DNA from: Ruminococcaceae bacterium UBA5396
Lineage (GTDB): Bacteria > Bacillota > Clostridia > Oscillospirales > Acutalibacteraceae
Assembly: GCA_002410715.1 (NCBI GenBank)
Contig: DHOG01000001.1
Location: 762-22,043 of the forward strand
Direction of reading: 5' to 3'
Length of the DNA: 21,282 nucleotides
Below the pieces are notes generated by a model. The model worked only from the letters and a program-made list of their open reading frames with translations. It searched no databases and had not been told where the DNA came from. Below are positions 7,443 through 15,618 of the stretch, piece by piece (the first letter of the stretch is position 1; every line of letters begins with the position of its first letter). The translations under genes were made by a program, and so were the position numbers.

Positions 7443-8090
7443 ATGTATGCTAAATTCTTTAAGAGATTTCTCGATTTTTGGCTGTCACTAATTGCCTTAA
7501 TCGTGCTTTCTCCGTTGCTCTTGGTTTTGACCATTGTAGGAGCAATAGCGATGCGCGGAAATCCTTTCTTCATGCAAAAGCGTCCTGGAATGATTGACAA
7601 GAAGACGGGTAAAGAGAAGATATTTCCGCTCATAAAGTTTCGTACAATGTCAAATGCGAAAGATAAGTACGGCAACCTGCTGCCCGATGAAGTCCGTTTA
7701 AATGGCTATGGTAAGTTCTTGCGCAAGACCTCTCTTGACGAACTTCCCGAGCTTGTGAACATACTTTTGGGCCAGCTTGCTCTGTGTGGGCCGCGTCCCC
7801 TCCTAACTGCATACCTGAGCCGGTATTCAGACTTTCAGCTCCGAAGACATGAAGTTCGTCCCGGATTAACTGGATATGCACAAGCACATGGAAGAAACTC
7901 TATCACTTGGGAAGAAAAGTTTGAAATGGATGTATGGTATGTTGATCATATCAGTATCCAAACTGATGTGAAGATTATTCTTGCCACAGTAAAAGCAGTT
8001 TTGACTCACGAAGGAATAAGTAGTGAAACAAGTGCTACGATGGAAGAATTTATGGGTAGCAAAGATATGGTGAAAGAAGAAATAAAATGA
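7443..8090 (+). CDS. pglC: Initiating sugar-phosphate transferase, PglC-like
   Basis: The 215-residue protein is a small (PglC-type) phosphoglycosyl transferase. It has one N-terminal re-entrant/membrane segment (about residues 12-36), LIKFRTM near residue 61, the catalytic D99-E100 in KTSLDELPEL, LCGPRPLL, and RPGLTGYAQAHGRN toward the C-terminus. These enzymes move a sugar-1-phosphate, often diacetylbacillosamine phosphate, from UDP to undecaprenyl phosphate in the membrane, starting the repeat unit. The pglE and pglD neighbours support that sugar. The ATG at 7443 has GAGG seven bases upstream. Its end overlaps pglD by four bases (ATGA), so translation is coupled. It presumably does the job lost by the relic at 5677-5886. 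The Leu-Cys before GPRP differs from the common Leu-Val but is not at the active site. Confidence 0.88.
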   Translation: MYAKFFKRFLDFWLSLIALIVLSPLLLVLTIVGAIAMRGNPFFMQKRPGMIDKKTGKEKIFPLIKFRTMSNAKDKYGNLLPDEVRLNGYGKFLRKTSLDELPELVNILLGQLALCGPRPLLTAYLSRYSDFQLRRHEVRPGLTGYAQAHGRNSITWEEKFEMDVWYVDHISIQTDVKIILATVKAVLTHEGISSETSATMEEFMGSKDMVKEEIK

Positions 8091-8692
8091 AACGAGTAAT
8101 CATTATTGGAGCAGGCGGTCATGGAAAAGTTGTAGCAGATATTGTTAAGTGCTGCGGCGATGAAGCAGTAGGATTCCTTGATGACAAAAGTCTAGACGCA
8201 ATCCCGCAATTCAATGTAATCGGTACCATTCAAGACATTGGATGTTTTGATGATGTTTGGTATTTTCCGGCAATAGGCAATGCAAGTATACGAGAAAGCA
8301 TCTTCGCACGTCATCCTAATGTTCGGTGGTACACAGCCATTCACCCGACTTCTGTTGTTGCTGACGATATTACTATCGGTCACGGCACTTGTGTTATGGC
8401 AAATGCAGTTGTAAATCCTGGCACAAAAATCGGTATTGGATGCATTATTAATACGGCTTCTACGGTAGATCATGATTGTACAATATATGATTTTGTCCAT
8501 CTAAGTCCAGGTGTTCATATATCAGGGACTGTTACGGTAGGAAAAAATACATGGATAGGCATCGGTGCAAGTGTTGTAAACAATGTTTCTATTTGCGATT
8601 CTTGTATTATTGGTGCAGGAGCTATAGTGATAAATGATATTGAATATGCAGGCACATACATTGGTGTTCCTGCAAAAAAATATGAGGGCTAA
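8087..8692 (+). CDS. pglD: Sugar N-acetyltransferase, PglD/NeuD family
   Basis: The 201-residue protein has the two parts expected of this family: a short N-terminal Rossmann-like UDP-sugar binding domain with IIGAGGHGK (residues 6-14), and a left-handed beta-helix made of hexapeptide repeats (from about residue 90, for example ITIGHGTCVMANAVVNPGTKIG). The likely catalytic base is H129 in TVDHDC, matching the essential histidine of PglD. In the PglF-PglE-PglD series it would acetylate the 4-amino group using acetyl-CoA to complete UDP-diacetylbacillosamine. It ends in IGVPAKKYEG, typical of the family. The ATG overlaps the pglC stop. O-acetylation of another sugar is possible but less likely given the neighbours. 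Confidence 0.85.
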   Translation: MKRVIIIGAGGHGKVVADIVKCCGDEAVGFLDDKSLDAIPQFNVIGTIQDIGCFDDVWYFPAIGNASIRESIFARHPNVRWYTAIHPTSVVADDITIGHGTCVMANAVVNPGTKIGIGCIINTASTVDHDCTIYDFVHLSPGVHISGTVTVGKNTWIGIGASVVNNVSICDSCIIGAGAIVINDIEYAGTYIGVPAKKYEG

Positions 8693-8694
8693 AC

Positions 8695-9909
8695 ATGAAA
8701 GTGCTTTTCGTGACTTTGCTTGATTTTGAGAACATTAATGAACACAGCTTGTATACCGATTTGCTGCGTACTCTCGTGGAAAATGGACATGAGTTAACTG
8801 TGATTTCACCGATAGAAAAACGGTCAAATAGACCTGCTTCAGTAAAAGAATATCCACTTTGCAAAATAATCAAACCTGTTATAGGGAATATCCAGAAAAC
8901 TAATTATTTTGAAAAAATGACCTCTTTGTTTAGGCTGAATAGAATAGTTGTTCAAGCCCTAACAAAAGATGCCGATAATGTGGAGTACGATTTGATTCTT
9001 TACTCAACTCCTCCAATTACAATTGCCGGATTGATAAAGTCTATTCGGAAAAAATGCTCAGCAGCAACAACAGTATTAATGCTAAAAGATATCTGGCCAC
9101 AAGAAATGGTCGATCTCGCAATAATCAAGAAAAACGGAATTCTTGAAAGCTATTTCAGAAAGCAAGAGAAAGATTTGTATAGCCTTTCCGATTGGATCGG
9201 ATGCACGTCGCAAGCCAATGTTGATTATCTGTTATCGCATAACGACTATTTGAACAGCGAGAAGGTAATACTCATTCACAATAGTGTTGATCCTATTCCG
9301 TTATCTGCAGATCAACGCGCTCGGCAACATATTAGAGAGAAATATCATTTGCCATCTGATGTGAGAGTTTTCTTTTATGGCGGGAACTTAGGAAAAGCTC
9401 AGGGTATTGATTACCTTCTCGGCTGTCTGCAATATGTGCTTAATCGAAAAGAATGCTTCTTTGTTATTTGCGGAAATGGAACAGAATACTATAAATTAGA
9501 ACGTTTCTTTGAGGAGCAAAGACCTGATAATATGCTCCTTCTTCCGTATATGAGCAAAAGTGATTATAACGACCTGCTTGATGTAGCGGATGTAGCGATG
9601 GTTTTTCTGAATTCATCATTTACCGTCCCCAACGATCCTTCTCGGTATTATACTTATCTTGAACATGCGAAACCTATTTTTGCGTGTACTGACAAAGCAA
9701 CCAATATTGGCAATGAAATAAGCCAGGAAAAACTTGGCTGGTGGTGCGAGAGCGAAGATGTGAACGATTTTGCCCAAATAGTTGAAACAATCCTTCAGAC
9801 AAATAAAGAAGAATTGGTCACAATGGGCTTGAGAGCTCGAGCTGTTTTGGAACGTGAGTATATGGTAATAGATGATTATTATAGAATTATTAAATGCGTA
9901 GAACGCTAA
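8695..9909 (+). CDS. GT4-type glycosyltransferase, WbuB-like
   Basis: This is a 404-residue GT-B enzyme. It opens with MKVLFVTLLDFENINEHSLYTDLLRTLVENGHEVT-like text, the acceptor-side Rossmann start. Its second domain has FYGGNLGKAQGIDYLL, followed by VICGNGTEYYKL and a donor-site segment NDPSRYYTYLEHAKPIF. The N-terminal style and the LMLKDIWPQEMVDL segment match the WbuB-like group, some members of which add L-FucNAc or a related L-amino sugar to the lipid-linked first sugar. It directly precedes the three genes that make such a sugar, so it may use their product. ATG 8695 has GAGGG six bases upstream. Family is sure, donor and acceptor are inferred. Confidence 0.8.
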   Translation: MKVLFVTLLDFENINEHSLYTDLLRTLVENGHELTVISPIEKRSNRPASVKEYPLCKIIKPVIGNIQKTNYFEKMTSLFRLNRIVVQALTKDADNVEYDLILYSTPPITIAGLIKSIRKKCSAATTVLMLKDIWPQEMVDLAIIKKNGILESYFRKQEKDLYSLSDWIGCTSQANVDYLLSHNDYLNSEKVILIHNSVDPIPLSADQRARQHIREKYHLPSDVRVFFYGGNLGKAQGIDYLLGCLQYVLNRKECFFVICGNGTEYYKLERFFEEQRPDNMLLLPYMSKSDYNDLLDVADVAMVFLNSSFTVPNDPSRYYTYLEHAKPIFACTDKATNIGNEISQEKLGWWCESEDVNDFAQIVETILQTNKEELVTMGLRARAVLEREYMVIDDYYRIIKCVER

Positions 9910-9920
9910 GGAGTTAAAAT

Positions 9921-10955
9921 ATGTTTACAAATAAAACGTTATTGATAACAGGTGGTACAGGTTCATTTGGTAATGCGGTACTCAATCGCTTTCTCCCCAC
10001 GGACATTGGCGAAATACGCATCTTCTCTCGTGATGAAAAGAAGCAGGATGATATGCGTCATGAGTACCAGATCAAATATCCGGAATACGCACAGAAATTA
10101 CAGTTCTATATCGGAGATGTACGGGATATTGCATCAATTCGTCCGGCAATGATAGGGGTAGACTACATCTTTCATGCTGCTGCCCTAAAACAGGTTCCGT
10201 CCTGTGAGTTTTTCCCGATAGAAGCTGTTAAGACAAATGTCATCGGTACAGATAACGTGCTTACCGCTTCCATTGATGAAGGCGTAAAATCGGTGGTCTG
10301 CCTGTCCACTGATAAGGCAGCTTATCCCGTCAACGCAATGGGTACAAGCAAGGCGATGATGGAGAAGGTAATAGTCGCTAGATCGCGGACAAGCAAGAAT
10401 ACAAAGATAGGTTGCACTCGATACGGCAATGTGATGTGTTCTCGAGGCAGCGTTATTCCTCTGTGGATTGAACAGATTAAGGCTGGTAGCCCTATTACCA
10501 TCACCGAGCCGACTATGACGCGCTTTATCATGTCTCTCGATGAGGCCGTTGATCTCGTTTTGTTTGCATTTGAACATGGACAAAGCGGCGATATTCTCGT
10601 ACAGAAAGCACCTGCCTGCACAATTGAAACGCAAGCCAAAGCAGTTATGCAGCTTTTCGGTGGTAAGGATGAAGATATTAAGGTAATAGGAATCCGCCAT
10701 GGTGAGAAAATGTATGAAACGCTGCTCACCAACGAAGAGTGCGCATACGCTATTGATCTCGGTAATTTCTATCGCGTTCCATGTGACAAGCGCGGATTGA
10801 ATTATGACAAGTATTTCATTCAGGGAAATACAGAACGGAACTTACTCTCAGAGTTCAATTCAAATAATACGGAACTCTTAGATGTGGATGCAGTTAAAAA
10901 TAAACTATTGACTCTCGATTACATCCGCGAGCAATTATCTGAGGTGACGGTATAA
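9921..10955 (+). CDS. capE: UDP-GlcNAc 4,6-dehydratase / 5-epimerase, CapE/WbjB/FnlA type
   Basis: The 344-residue soluble SDR enzyme has GGTGSFG at residues 11-17 for NADP binding, FSRDEKKQDDMRHEY, the HAAALKQVPSCE segment, T130-D131-K132 and the M140-x3-K144 pair replacing Tyr-x3-Lys. Together these mark the CapE/WbjB/FnlA group, which converts UDP-GlcNAc to UDP-4-keto-2,6-dideoxy sugars with inversion at C5, giving L sugars. It differs from the long membrane dehydratase upstream, so the locus holds two dehydratases for two pathways. AAGGAG lies seven bases before the ATG. Its stop overlaps the next start by one base. Confidence 0.87.
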   Translation: MFTNKTLLITGGTGSFGNAVLNRFLPTDIGEIRIFSRDEKKQDDMRHEYQIKYPEYAQKLQFYIGDVRDIASIRPAMIGVDYIFHAAALKQVPSCEFFPIEAVKTNVIGTDNVLTASIDEGVKSVVCLSTDKAAYPVNAMGTSKAMMEKVIVARSRTSKNTKIGCTRYGNVMCSRGSVIPLWIEQIKAGSPITITEPTMTRFIMSLDEAVDLVLFAFEHGQSGDILVQKAPACTIETQAKAVMQLFGGKDEDIKVIGIRHGEKMYETLLTNEECAYAIDLGNFYRVPCDKRGLNYDKYFIQGNTERNLLSEFNSNNTELLDVDAVKNKLLTLDYIREQLSEVTV

Positions 10956-11821
10956 TGAATTTTTTTGTAATTGGCTGCAATGGAATGGCTGGACATTTGA
11001 TTTCTCTGTATCTTTATGAACAAGACCATGATGTGATGGGCTATGCTAGATCATGTTTGAGACTGGTTCCGTCTGAAACTGGAGATGTGCGTGATGTCGA
11101 ACGGATAAAGGCCATTGTTGCAGAAGGACACTTTGACACAATTATCAACTGTGTGGGACTGCTGAATCAGTTCGCAGAATCGGATAAAGCATCTGCCGTT
11201 TTTCTGAATGCGTACTTTCCGCACTTTCTCGCTGATATCACCGCTGGGACAGACACACAGGTGATCCATATGAGCACGGATTGTGTGTTTTCCGGTAAAC
11301 GCGGAGAATATACAGAACATGATTTGCGGGATGGCGAGACCTTCTATGACCGTTCCAAGGCACTTGGCGAGTTGGAAGATGAAAAGAACCTGACTTTACG
11401 CAATTCGATTGTTGGCCCGGATATCAAGGAAAGCGGTATTGGATTGCTGAATTGGTTCATGAAAAACACCGTGAAAGCCGATTCTTTGGTCAACGGGTAC
11501 ACAAAAGCTGTTTGGAGTGGGCAGACAACCCTTCAACTTGCAAAAACAATGGAAGCCGCTGCTCGAGAGAGAGTTCATGGCCTCTACAACATGGTTTCTG
11601 CTCAAAGTATTACGAAATATGAACTTTTACAGCTATTTAACAAGTATCTTCGAAGCGGACAGGTTTTAGTCAACCCTGTGGAAGGAATAAATGCAGACAA
11701 GTCGTTGAAACGGACAAACTTTGATTTTTCATATGAGATCCCGGACTATGAGACGATGGTTGCGGAAATGGCAATTTGGATAAAAGAACACAAAGCTTTA
11801 TATCCACACTATGCGTTGTGA
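10955..11821 (+). CDS. RmlD-like SDR reductase, short form without cupin domain
   Basis: The 288-residue protein is an extended SDR of the RmlD kind, with GCNGMAG at residues 7-13, INCVGLLNQFAESDK, STDCVFSGKRGEY and catalytic Y131-x3-K135. It sits between the CapE-like dehydratase and the 2-epimerase and should reduce the 4-keto group. CapF/WbjC enzymes of the L-FucNAc route are about 370 residues and carry a C-terminal cupin that epimerises C3. Here the protein ends with its SDR fold and nothing resembling a cupin follows. Shorter reductases of this sort (WbvR, QnlA) lead to L-RhaNAc and then L-QuiNAc. So UDP-L-QuiNAc is the more likely final sugar. Start overlaps the previous stop (TAATG). 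Confidence 0.82.
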   Translation: MNFFVIGCNGMAGHLISLYLYEQDHDVMGYARSCLRLVPSETGDVRDVERIKAIVAEGHFDTIINCVGLLNQFAESDKASAVFLNAYFPHFLADITAGTDTQVIHMSTDCVFSGKRGEYTEHDLRDGETFYDRSKALGELEDEKNLTLRNSIVGPDIKESGIGLLNWFMKNTVKADSLVNGYTKAVWSGQTTLQLAKTMEAAARERVHGLYNMVSAQSITKYELLQLFNKYLRSGQVLVNPVEGINADKSLKRTNFDFSYEIPDYETMVAEMAIWIKEHKALYPHYAL

Positions 11822-11830
11822 GGTAAAAAC

Positions 11831-12955
11831 ATGAGCAAGATGAGATTAATGATTGTTATGGGGACACGCCCAGAAATAATTAAGTTATCTGAAATCATAA
11901 AAAAGTGCGACAAATATTTTGACCTGCAGATTGTTCACACCGGACAGAACTACGACTATGAGCTCAACGAAGTTTTCTTCAAAGACCTTGGGCTAAGAAA
12001 ACCGGATTTCTATTTAGACGTGGTCGGCGACAACCTTGGGCAAACCATGGGTAATGTTATCGCCAAATCTTATGAGCTGTTTGAGAGAGAAAAACCGGAT
12101 GCAGTTTTAGTTCTGGGAGATACCAACTCTTGCTTATGTGTGATTTCGGCAAAGCGACTGAAGATACCGGTCTTCCATCTTGAGGCAGGAAACCGCTGCA
12201 AAGACGAAAATCTTCCGGAGGAAGTCATTCGCCGCATCGTGGACGTGACGAGCGATATTAATTTGTGCTACTCTGAACATGCCAGACGCTACATTTTAGA
12301 CAGCGGCGTCAAGCCGGAGTATACATTTGTTGTAGGGTCTCCTATGGCTGAGGTTCTTAACGCCAATATTGGAAAAATTAATGATAGTACGGTTTTGGAT
12401 GAGCTGTCGCTCAAACCCGGAAAATATATCCTTCTTTCTGCTCATCGCGAGGAAAATATTGATATCGAGGCGAACTTTTTCAGTTTAATGAATGCTGTAA
12501 ACGCAATGGCAGAAAAATACGATATGCCTGTATTGTATTCTTGTCATCCAAGGAGTAAAAAGTACATTGAGCTTCGTGGATTTGAATTTGATAAACGCGT
12601 TATTCCTCGCAAGCCTCTTGGCTTCCATGATTATAATAAGCTTCAGCAAAACGCCTTTTGCGTTGTTTCCGATTCCGGAACAATCCCGGAAGAAGCAGCC
12701 TATTTCTGTTTTCCCGCAGTCTCGGTTAGAACAAGCACTGAGCGCCCCGAGGCAATGGATAAGGGCGTGTTTGCAATTGGTAGTATAACAATGGAACAGG
12801 TACTTCAAGCGGTAGATTTGGCTGTTGAGATGCATCAAAGCGGTGATGATAGCATTTCAGTGCCCGCATATTCGGATGAGAATGTCAGCACAAAGGTGGT
12901 AAAAATTATTCAATCTTTCACAGGAATAATTAATAGAATGGTGTGGAAAAAATAA
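11831..12955 (+). CDS. wecB: UDP-N-acetyl sugar 2-epimerase, non-hydrolysing (WecB/CapG/WbvD family)
   Basis: The 374-residue GT-B-fold epimerase shows the family landmarks: MGTRPEIIK at the N-terminus, VHTGQNYDYEL, LVLGDTNSC, HLEAGNR with the acid, PEEVIRRIVD, SAHREENID with the histidine, and SDSGTIPEEA near the UDP site. The AGNRCKDENLPEE text is that of the CapG/FnlC/WbvD subgroup rather than the ManNAc-forming WecB (which has AGLRT). It would invert C2 in the last step of the L-amino-sugar pathway, after the reductase. The ATG at 11831 has a GAGGT about eight bases upstream. The final product depends on the reductase, so L-QuiNAc or L-FucNAc. Confidence 0.87.
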   Translation: MSKMRLMIVMGTRPEIIKLSEIIKKCDKYFDLQIVHTGQNYDYELNEVFFKDLGLRKPDFYLDVVGDNLGQTMGNVIAKSYELFEREKPDAVLVLGDTNSCLCVISAKRLKIPVFHLEAGNRCKDENLPEEVIRRIVDVTSDINLCYSEHARRYILDSGVKPEYTFVVGSPMAEVLNANIGKINDSTVLDELSLKPGKYILLSAHREENIDIEANFFSLMNAVNAMAEKYDMPVLYSCHPRSKKYIELRGFEFDKRVIPRKPLGFHDYNKLQQNAFCVVSDSGTIPEEAAYFCFPAVSVRTSTERPEAMDKGVFAIGSITMEQVLQAVDLAVEMHQSGDDSISVPAYSDENVSTKVVKIIQSFTGIINRMVWKK

Positions 12956-14082
12956 TGAAACCCACAAAAAAGGTTCTGTTTGTGTGCCAATATTTTTTTC
13001 CGGGATTTCGTGCAGGCGGCCCGCAGCAAACAGTTAAGAACATTATTGAGGTATACGCCGACAAAGCTGACTTCTTTATTCTTGCCTTAAACCGTGATCT
13101 CGGTTCAAACGAAGTTTATCCATATGAGAGTGGTATATGGCATAATTATAGCAATGTCAAAATCATGTACTTGCCCGAATCGGAGTACAGTATTTCAACA
13201 ATTTCAAGTGCTGCAAAAGACATGGATATTGTATATGCGTGTGGATTATTTGCAAATTGTAGCATCAAGGCAATGATTGCAAAAAAAATGAACAAGTTTA
13301 GTGCCTCTTTGTATGTAGCTCCTATGGGGGTGCTGTTTAAAGGCGCATTTAGCCAAAAAAATACGAAGAAGAGTCTCTTTGTTAGGATGGCAAAAATTGC
13401 TGGATTATTCAAACCGGTCATTTGGTCTTTTACCTCTATCGATGAAAAAGAAGCTGCAGACGAACTGATAGGCAGAATACAAAAATATATAATAGCGGAG
13501 GATCTTCCTCGGAAACCGCATACCGTTCAGAGAAGTGACAAAGCTGATGGCGTTTTGAGAATCATCTTTTTGTCTAGAATCTGTGTTCAAAAGAATCTGA
13601 GCATGTGTCTGGATATACTGAATAATCAATGGAACGGTAAAATCGTATTTGATATCTACGGCCCCATAGAAGATGCAGAGTATTGGCCGAATTGTCAGGA
13701 AAAAATCAAGCAACTTCCTATGGAAGTGGAATGCAATTATTGTGGAAATGTTGACCCGAAGGACATATTGAATGTTTTTGCGAAATACCATGTGTTTTTG
13801 TTCCCGACATTGGGTGAAAACTTTGGGCATGTGATATATGAAGCATTAGCGGCAGGGTGTTTGCCGATTATTAGCGATCAGACTCCTTGGCTAGACTTGG
13901 ATGAAAAAGAGTGTGGTGCTGTTATCCATTCCGACACGGCATCGGATTATGTGGTGCTGATTCAAAAGTATTTGGATATGACGAATGCCGAATTTGAACG
14001 CTTGTCTCATAATGCAATGGAATACGCTGAAGAAAAATATTCTTCAGCTGTCGTTGAATCGGATTTTATGGTTCTTTTGTAA
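12955..14082 (+). CDS. GT4-type glycosyltransferase
   Basis: The 375-residue protein has a GT-B pattern: an N-terminal KKVLFVCQYFFPGFRAGGPQQT start with the acceptor-domain glycine pair, a central IIFLSRICVQKNL in place of the usual SRL.P.KG/N, IVFDIYGPIED, then FLFPTLGENFGHVIYEALAAGCLPIIS, which has the two glutamates spaced as in GT4 donor sites. The start is taken as ATG 12955 because it overlaps the previous TAA (TAATG); the in-frame GTG at 12943 would lie inside the previous gene. It adds one of the sugars of the repeat unit in the cytosol. Donor and acceptor are unknown. Confidence 0.82.
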   Translation: MKPTKKVLFVCQYFFPGFRAGGPQQTVKNIIEVYADKADFFILALNRDLGSNEVYPYESGIWHNYSNVKIMYLPESEYSISTISSAAKDMDIVYACGLFANCSIKAMIAKKMNKFSASLYVAPMGVLFKGAFSQKNTKKSLFVRMAKIAGLFKPVIWSFTSIDEKEAADELIGRIQKYIIAEDLPRKPHTVQRSDKADGVLRIIFLSRICVQKNLSMCLDILNNQWNGKIVFDIYGPIEDAEYWPNCQEKIKQLPMEVECNYCGNVDPKDILNVFAKYHVFLFPTLGENFGHVIYEALAAGCLPIISDQTPWLDLDEKECGAVIHSDTASDYVVLIQKYLDMTNAEFERLSHNAMEYAEEKYSSAVVESDFMVLL

Positions 14083-14115
14083 TAGGAACTCTGAAGAGAA
14101 AGGGGGCGTTTGTAC

Positions 14116-15570
14116 ATGTCTATATCCGTAAGCCGCATTTCTTTGGTGTGGTTAATGAACAATATATTAGCCGGCATTTTGCTTTTGCTGATAAAGCCGA
14201 TATGGAGCAACAGTGGACTCAGCGAACAAATACTTGCTGTTGCTGTGATATCGTTACTGTTTATGATTGGTAATGCTCTCATGACTTTTCAAGTCGTCCA
14301 TAAAGTTGATTTGTTTTTGATTTTCATCATGGCGACATATTTGTTCATGTTCAGCCAGCATATACTGGTTCTTTTACATCTTAACTCGGCACAAATAACT
14401 ATCCTTGCAGGTCGTGTATCTGCTGAAGCGATATATGAAACTGGATTTTTTGTCTTGTTTTCTATTGTGTTATTAAATATTGGCTATTTGATCAGTGAAA
14501 ATGCTCATATACAACGCCATGTGTTGCTGCTTGATGATAAGGAATATTCTGAAATTTCTCGAAACTCGTTGTATTATGCTGGGGTAGTTGTTTATGCAAT
14601 AGCGTTAATTCCGACTGTATATGTTCTTGTTCGAAACATTGTTCTCACAGCTACCGTAGGATATGCTGCCCGAGTGCTCGATGCTGCATATCAGACGAGT
14701 GGTGTTACCAATCTACCCGCCATTATTTCAACCTACATGCAGCCCGCTTTGATTAGTTTGTTAATTGCTAGAAAGCCAGGGCAAAAGTGGCCTGTGGTCG
14801 CAATTGCTGTATACTTAGTTTTGTATGTCTTATCCGGAAGTCGCATAACGGCGTTTGTCTTACTGATTGGTGTTTTGTTTATTCAGACTAGACTATTTAT
14901 AAAGCTTAACTTCAAGAAGTGTATTCGCATCATTGCATTCATTTTTGTCATTTTGGTAGCTTTCAGCGTAGTATCAGTGGTGCGATCCGGTCACACTTCG
15001 TCATTAGGTAGTGCCATTGTTGAAGCATTAACGGACAGTAATCCTGTAATATCTGGATTCGAAGAAGCAGGATATACATTTGCTACAACAGCGACAGTGT
15101 TGGATAATTGCCCAGAACCAGAACCATACCAGAATGGCTTATCCTACATATCTGGCGTTACGTACATACTCCCGAACTTTATGACAGGCAATTATTTTAA
15201 TAGGATTCCATCGACAGACAGTACTTTTAAGAATTATCTAAATATTTATGGTGGAATCGGATCGTCATACATCGCTGAAGCATACTGGAACTTCGGATAT
15301 TGGGGATTGCTCTTGATGTTGCTTTTTGGTGTATTCCTACGGAGGATGGGCAACAGAATTGACAGAGCCATATCGCAAAAGGATTACGGGAAAATATATC
15401 TGGTGATGTTTGTATTTATCACTATTATTTTCTATGTTCGAAGTGATACGAGAACCTTCTTCAGGAACTTCGTTTGGTTTGGATTACCTATCTATCTTTT
15501 ATATAAACAGTTTTATCTTGGTATGGTCAATCGAGAAAAGAGCAAGGCATTTTTTTGCGGTAAGCATTAG
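14116..15570 (+). CDS. wzy: O-antigen/repeat-unit polymerase, Wzy-like
   Basis: This 484-residue protein is almost entirely hydrophobic helices, with about ten or more membrane segments and a larger loop near residues 290-390 containing NGLSYISGVTYILPNF and STDSTFKNYL...GIGSSYIAEAYWNFGYWGLL. That loop plus the final helices is the usual Wzy/oligosaccharide-repeat polymerase layout. Wzy proteins diverge greatly, so the call rests on topology, on the loop and on position between a glycosyltransferase and Wzx. ATG 14116 is preferred because AAAGGGGG ends about nine bases upstream; the in-frame TTG at 14110 is too close to it. It would join repeat units on the outer face of the membrane. Confidence 0.78.
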   Translation: MSISVSRISLVWLMNNILAGILLLLIKPIWSNSGLSEQILAVAVISLLFMIGNALMTFQVVHKVDLFLIFIMATYLFMFSQHILVLLHLNSAQITILAGRVSAEAIYETGFFVLFSIVLLNIGYLISENAHIQRHVLLLDDKEYSEISRNSLYYAGVVVYAIALIPTVYVLVRNIVLTATVGYAARVLDAAYQTSGVTNLPAIISTYMQPALISLLIARKPGQKWPVVAIAVYLVLYVLSGSRITAFVLLIGVLFIQTRLFIKLNFKKCIRIIAFIFVILVAFSVVSVVRSGHTSSLGSAIVEALTDSNPVISGFEEAGYTFATTATVLDNCPEPEPYQNGLSYISGVTYILPNFMTGNYFNRIPSTDSTFKNYLNIYGGIGSSYIAEAYWNFGYWGLLLMLLFGVFLRRMGNRIDRAISQKDYGKIYLVMFVFITIIFYVRSDTRTFFRNFVWFGLPIYLLYKQFYLGMVNREKSKAFFCGKH

Positions 15571-15618
15571 CCGCAGCTTTTATCAGATTGAGCATGACTT
15601 GATGACATGGGGGCGAGT

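Noticed and set aside
6908..7675. A 255-residue open frame on the minus strand
   Set aside because: It lies antisense to the aminotransferase and sugar transferase, both well supported by motifs. Its translation has no recognisable domain.
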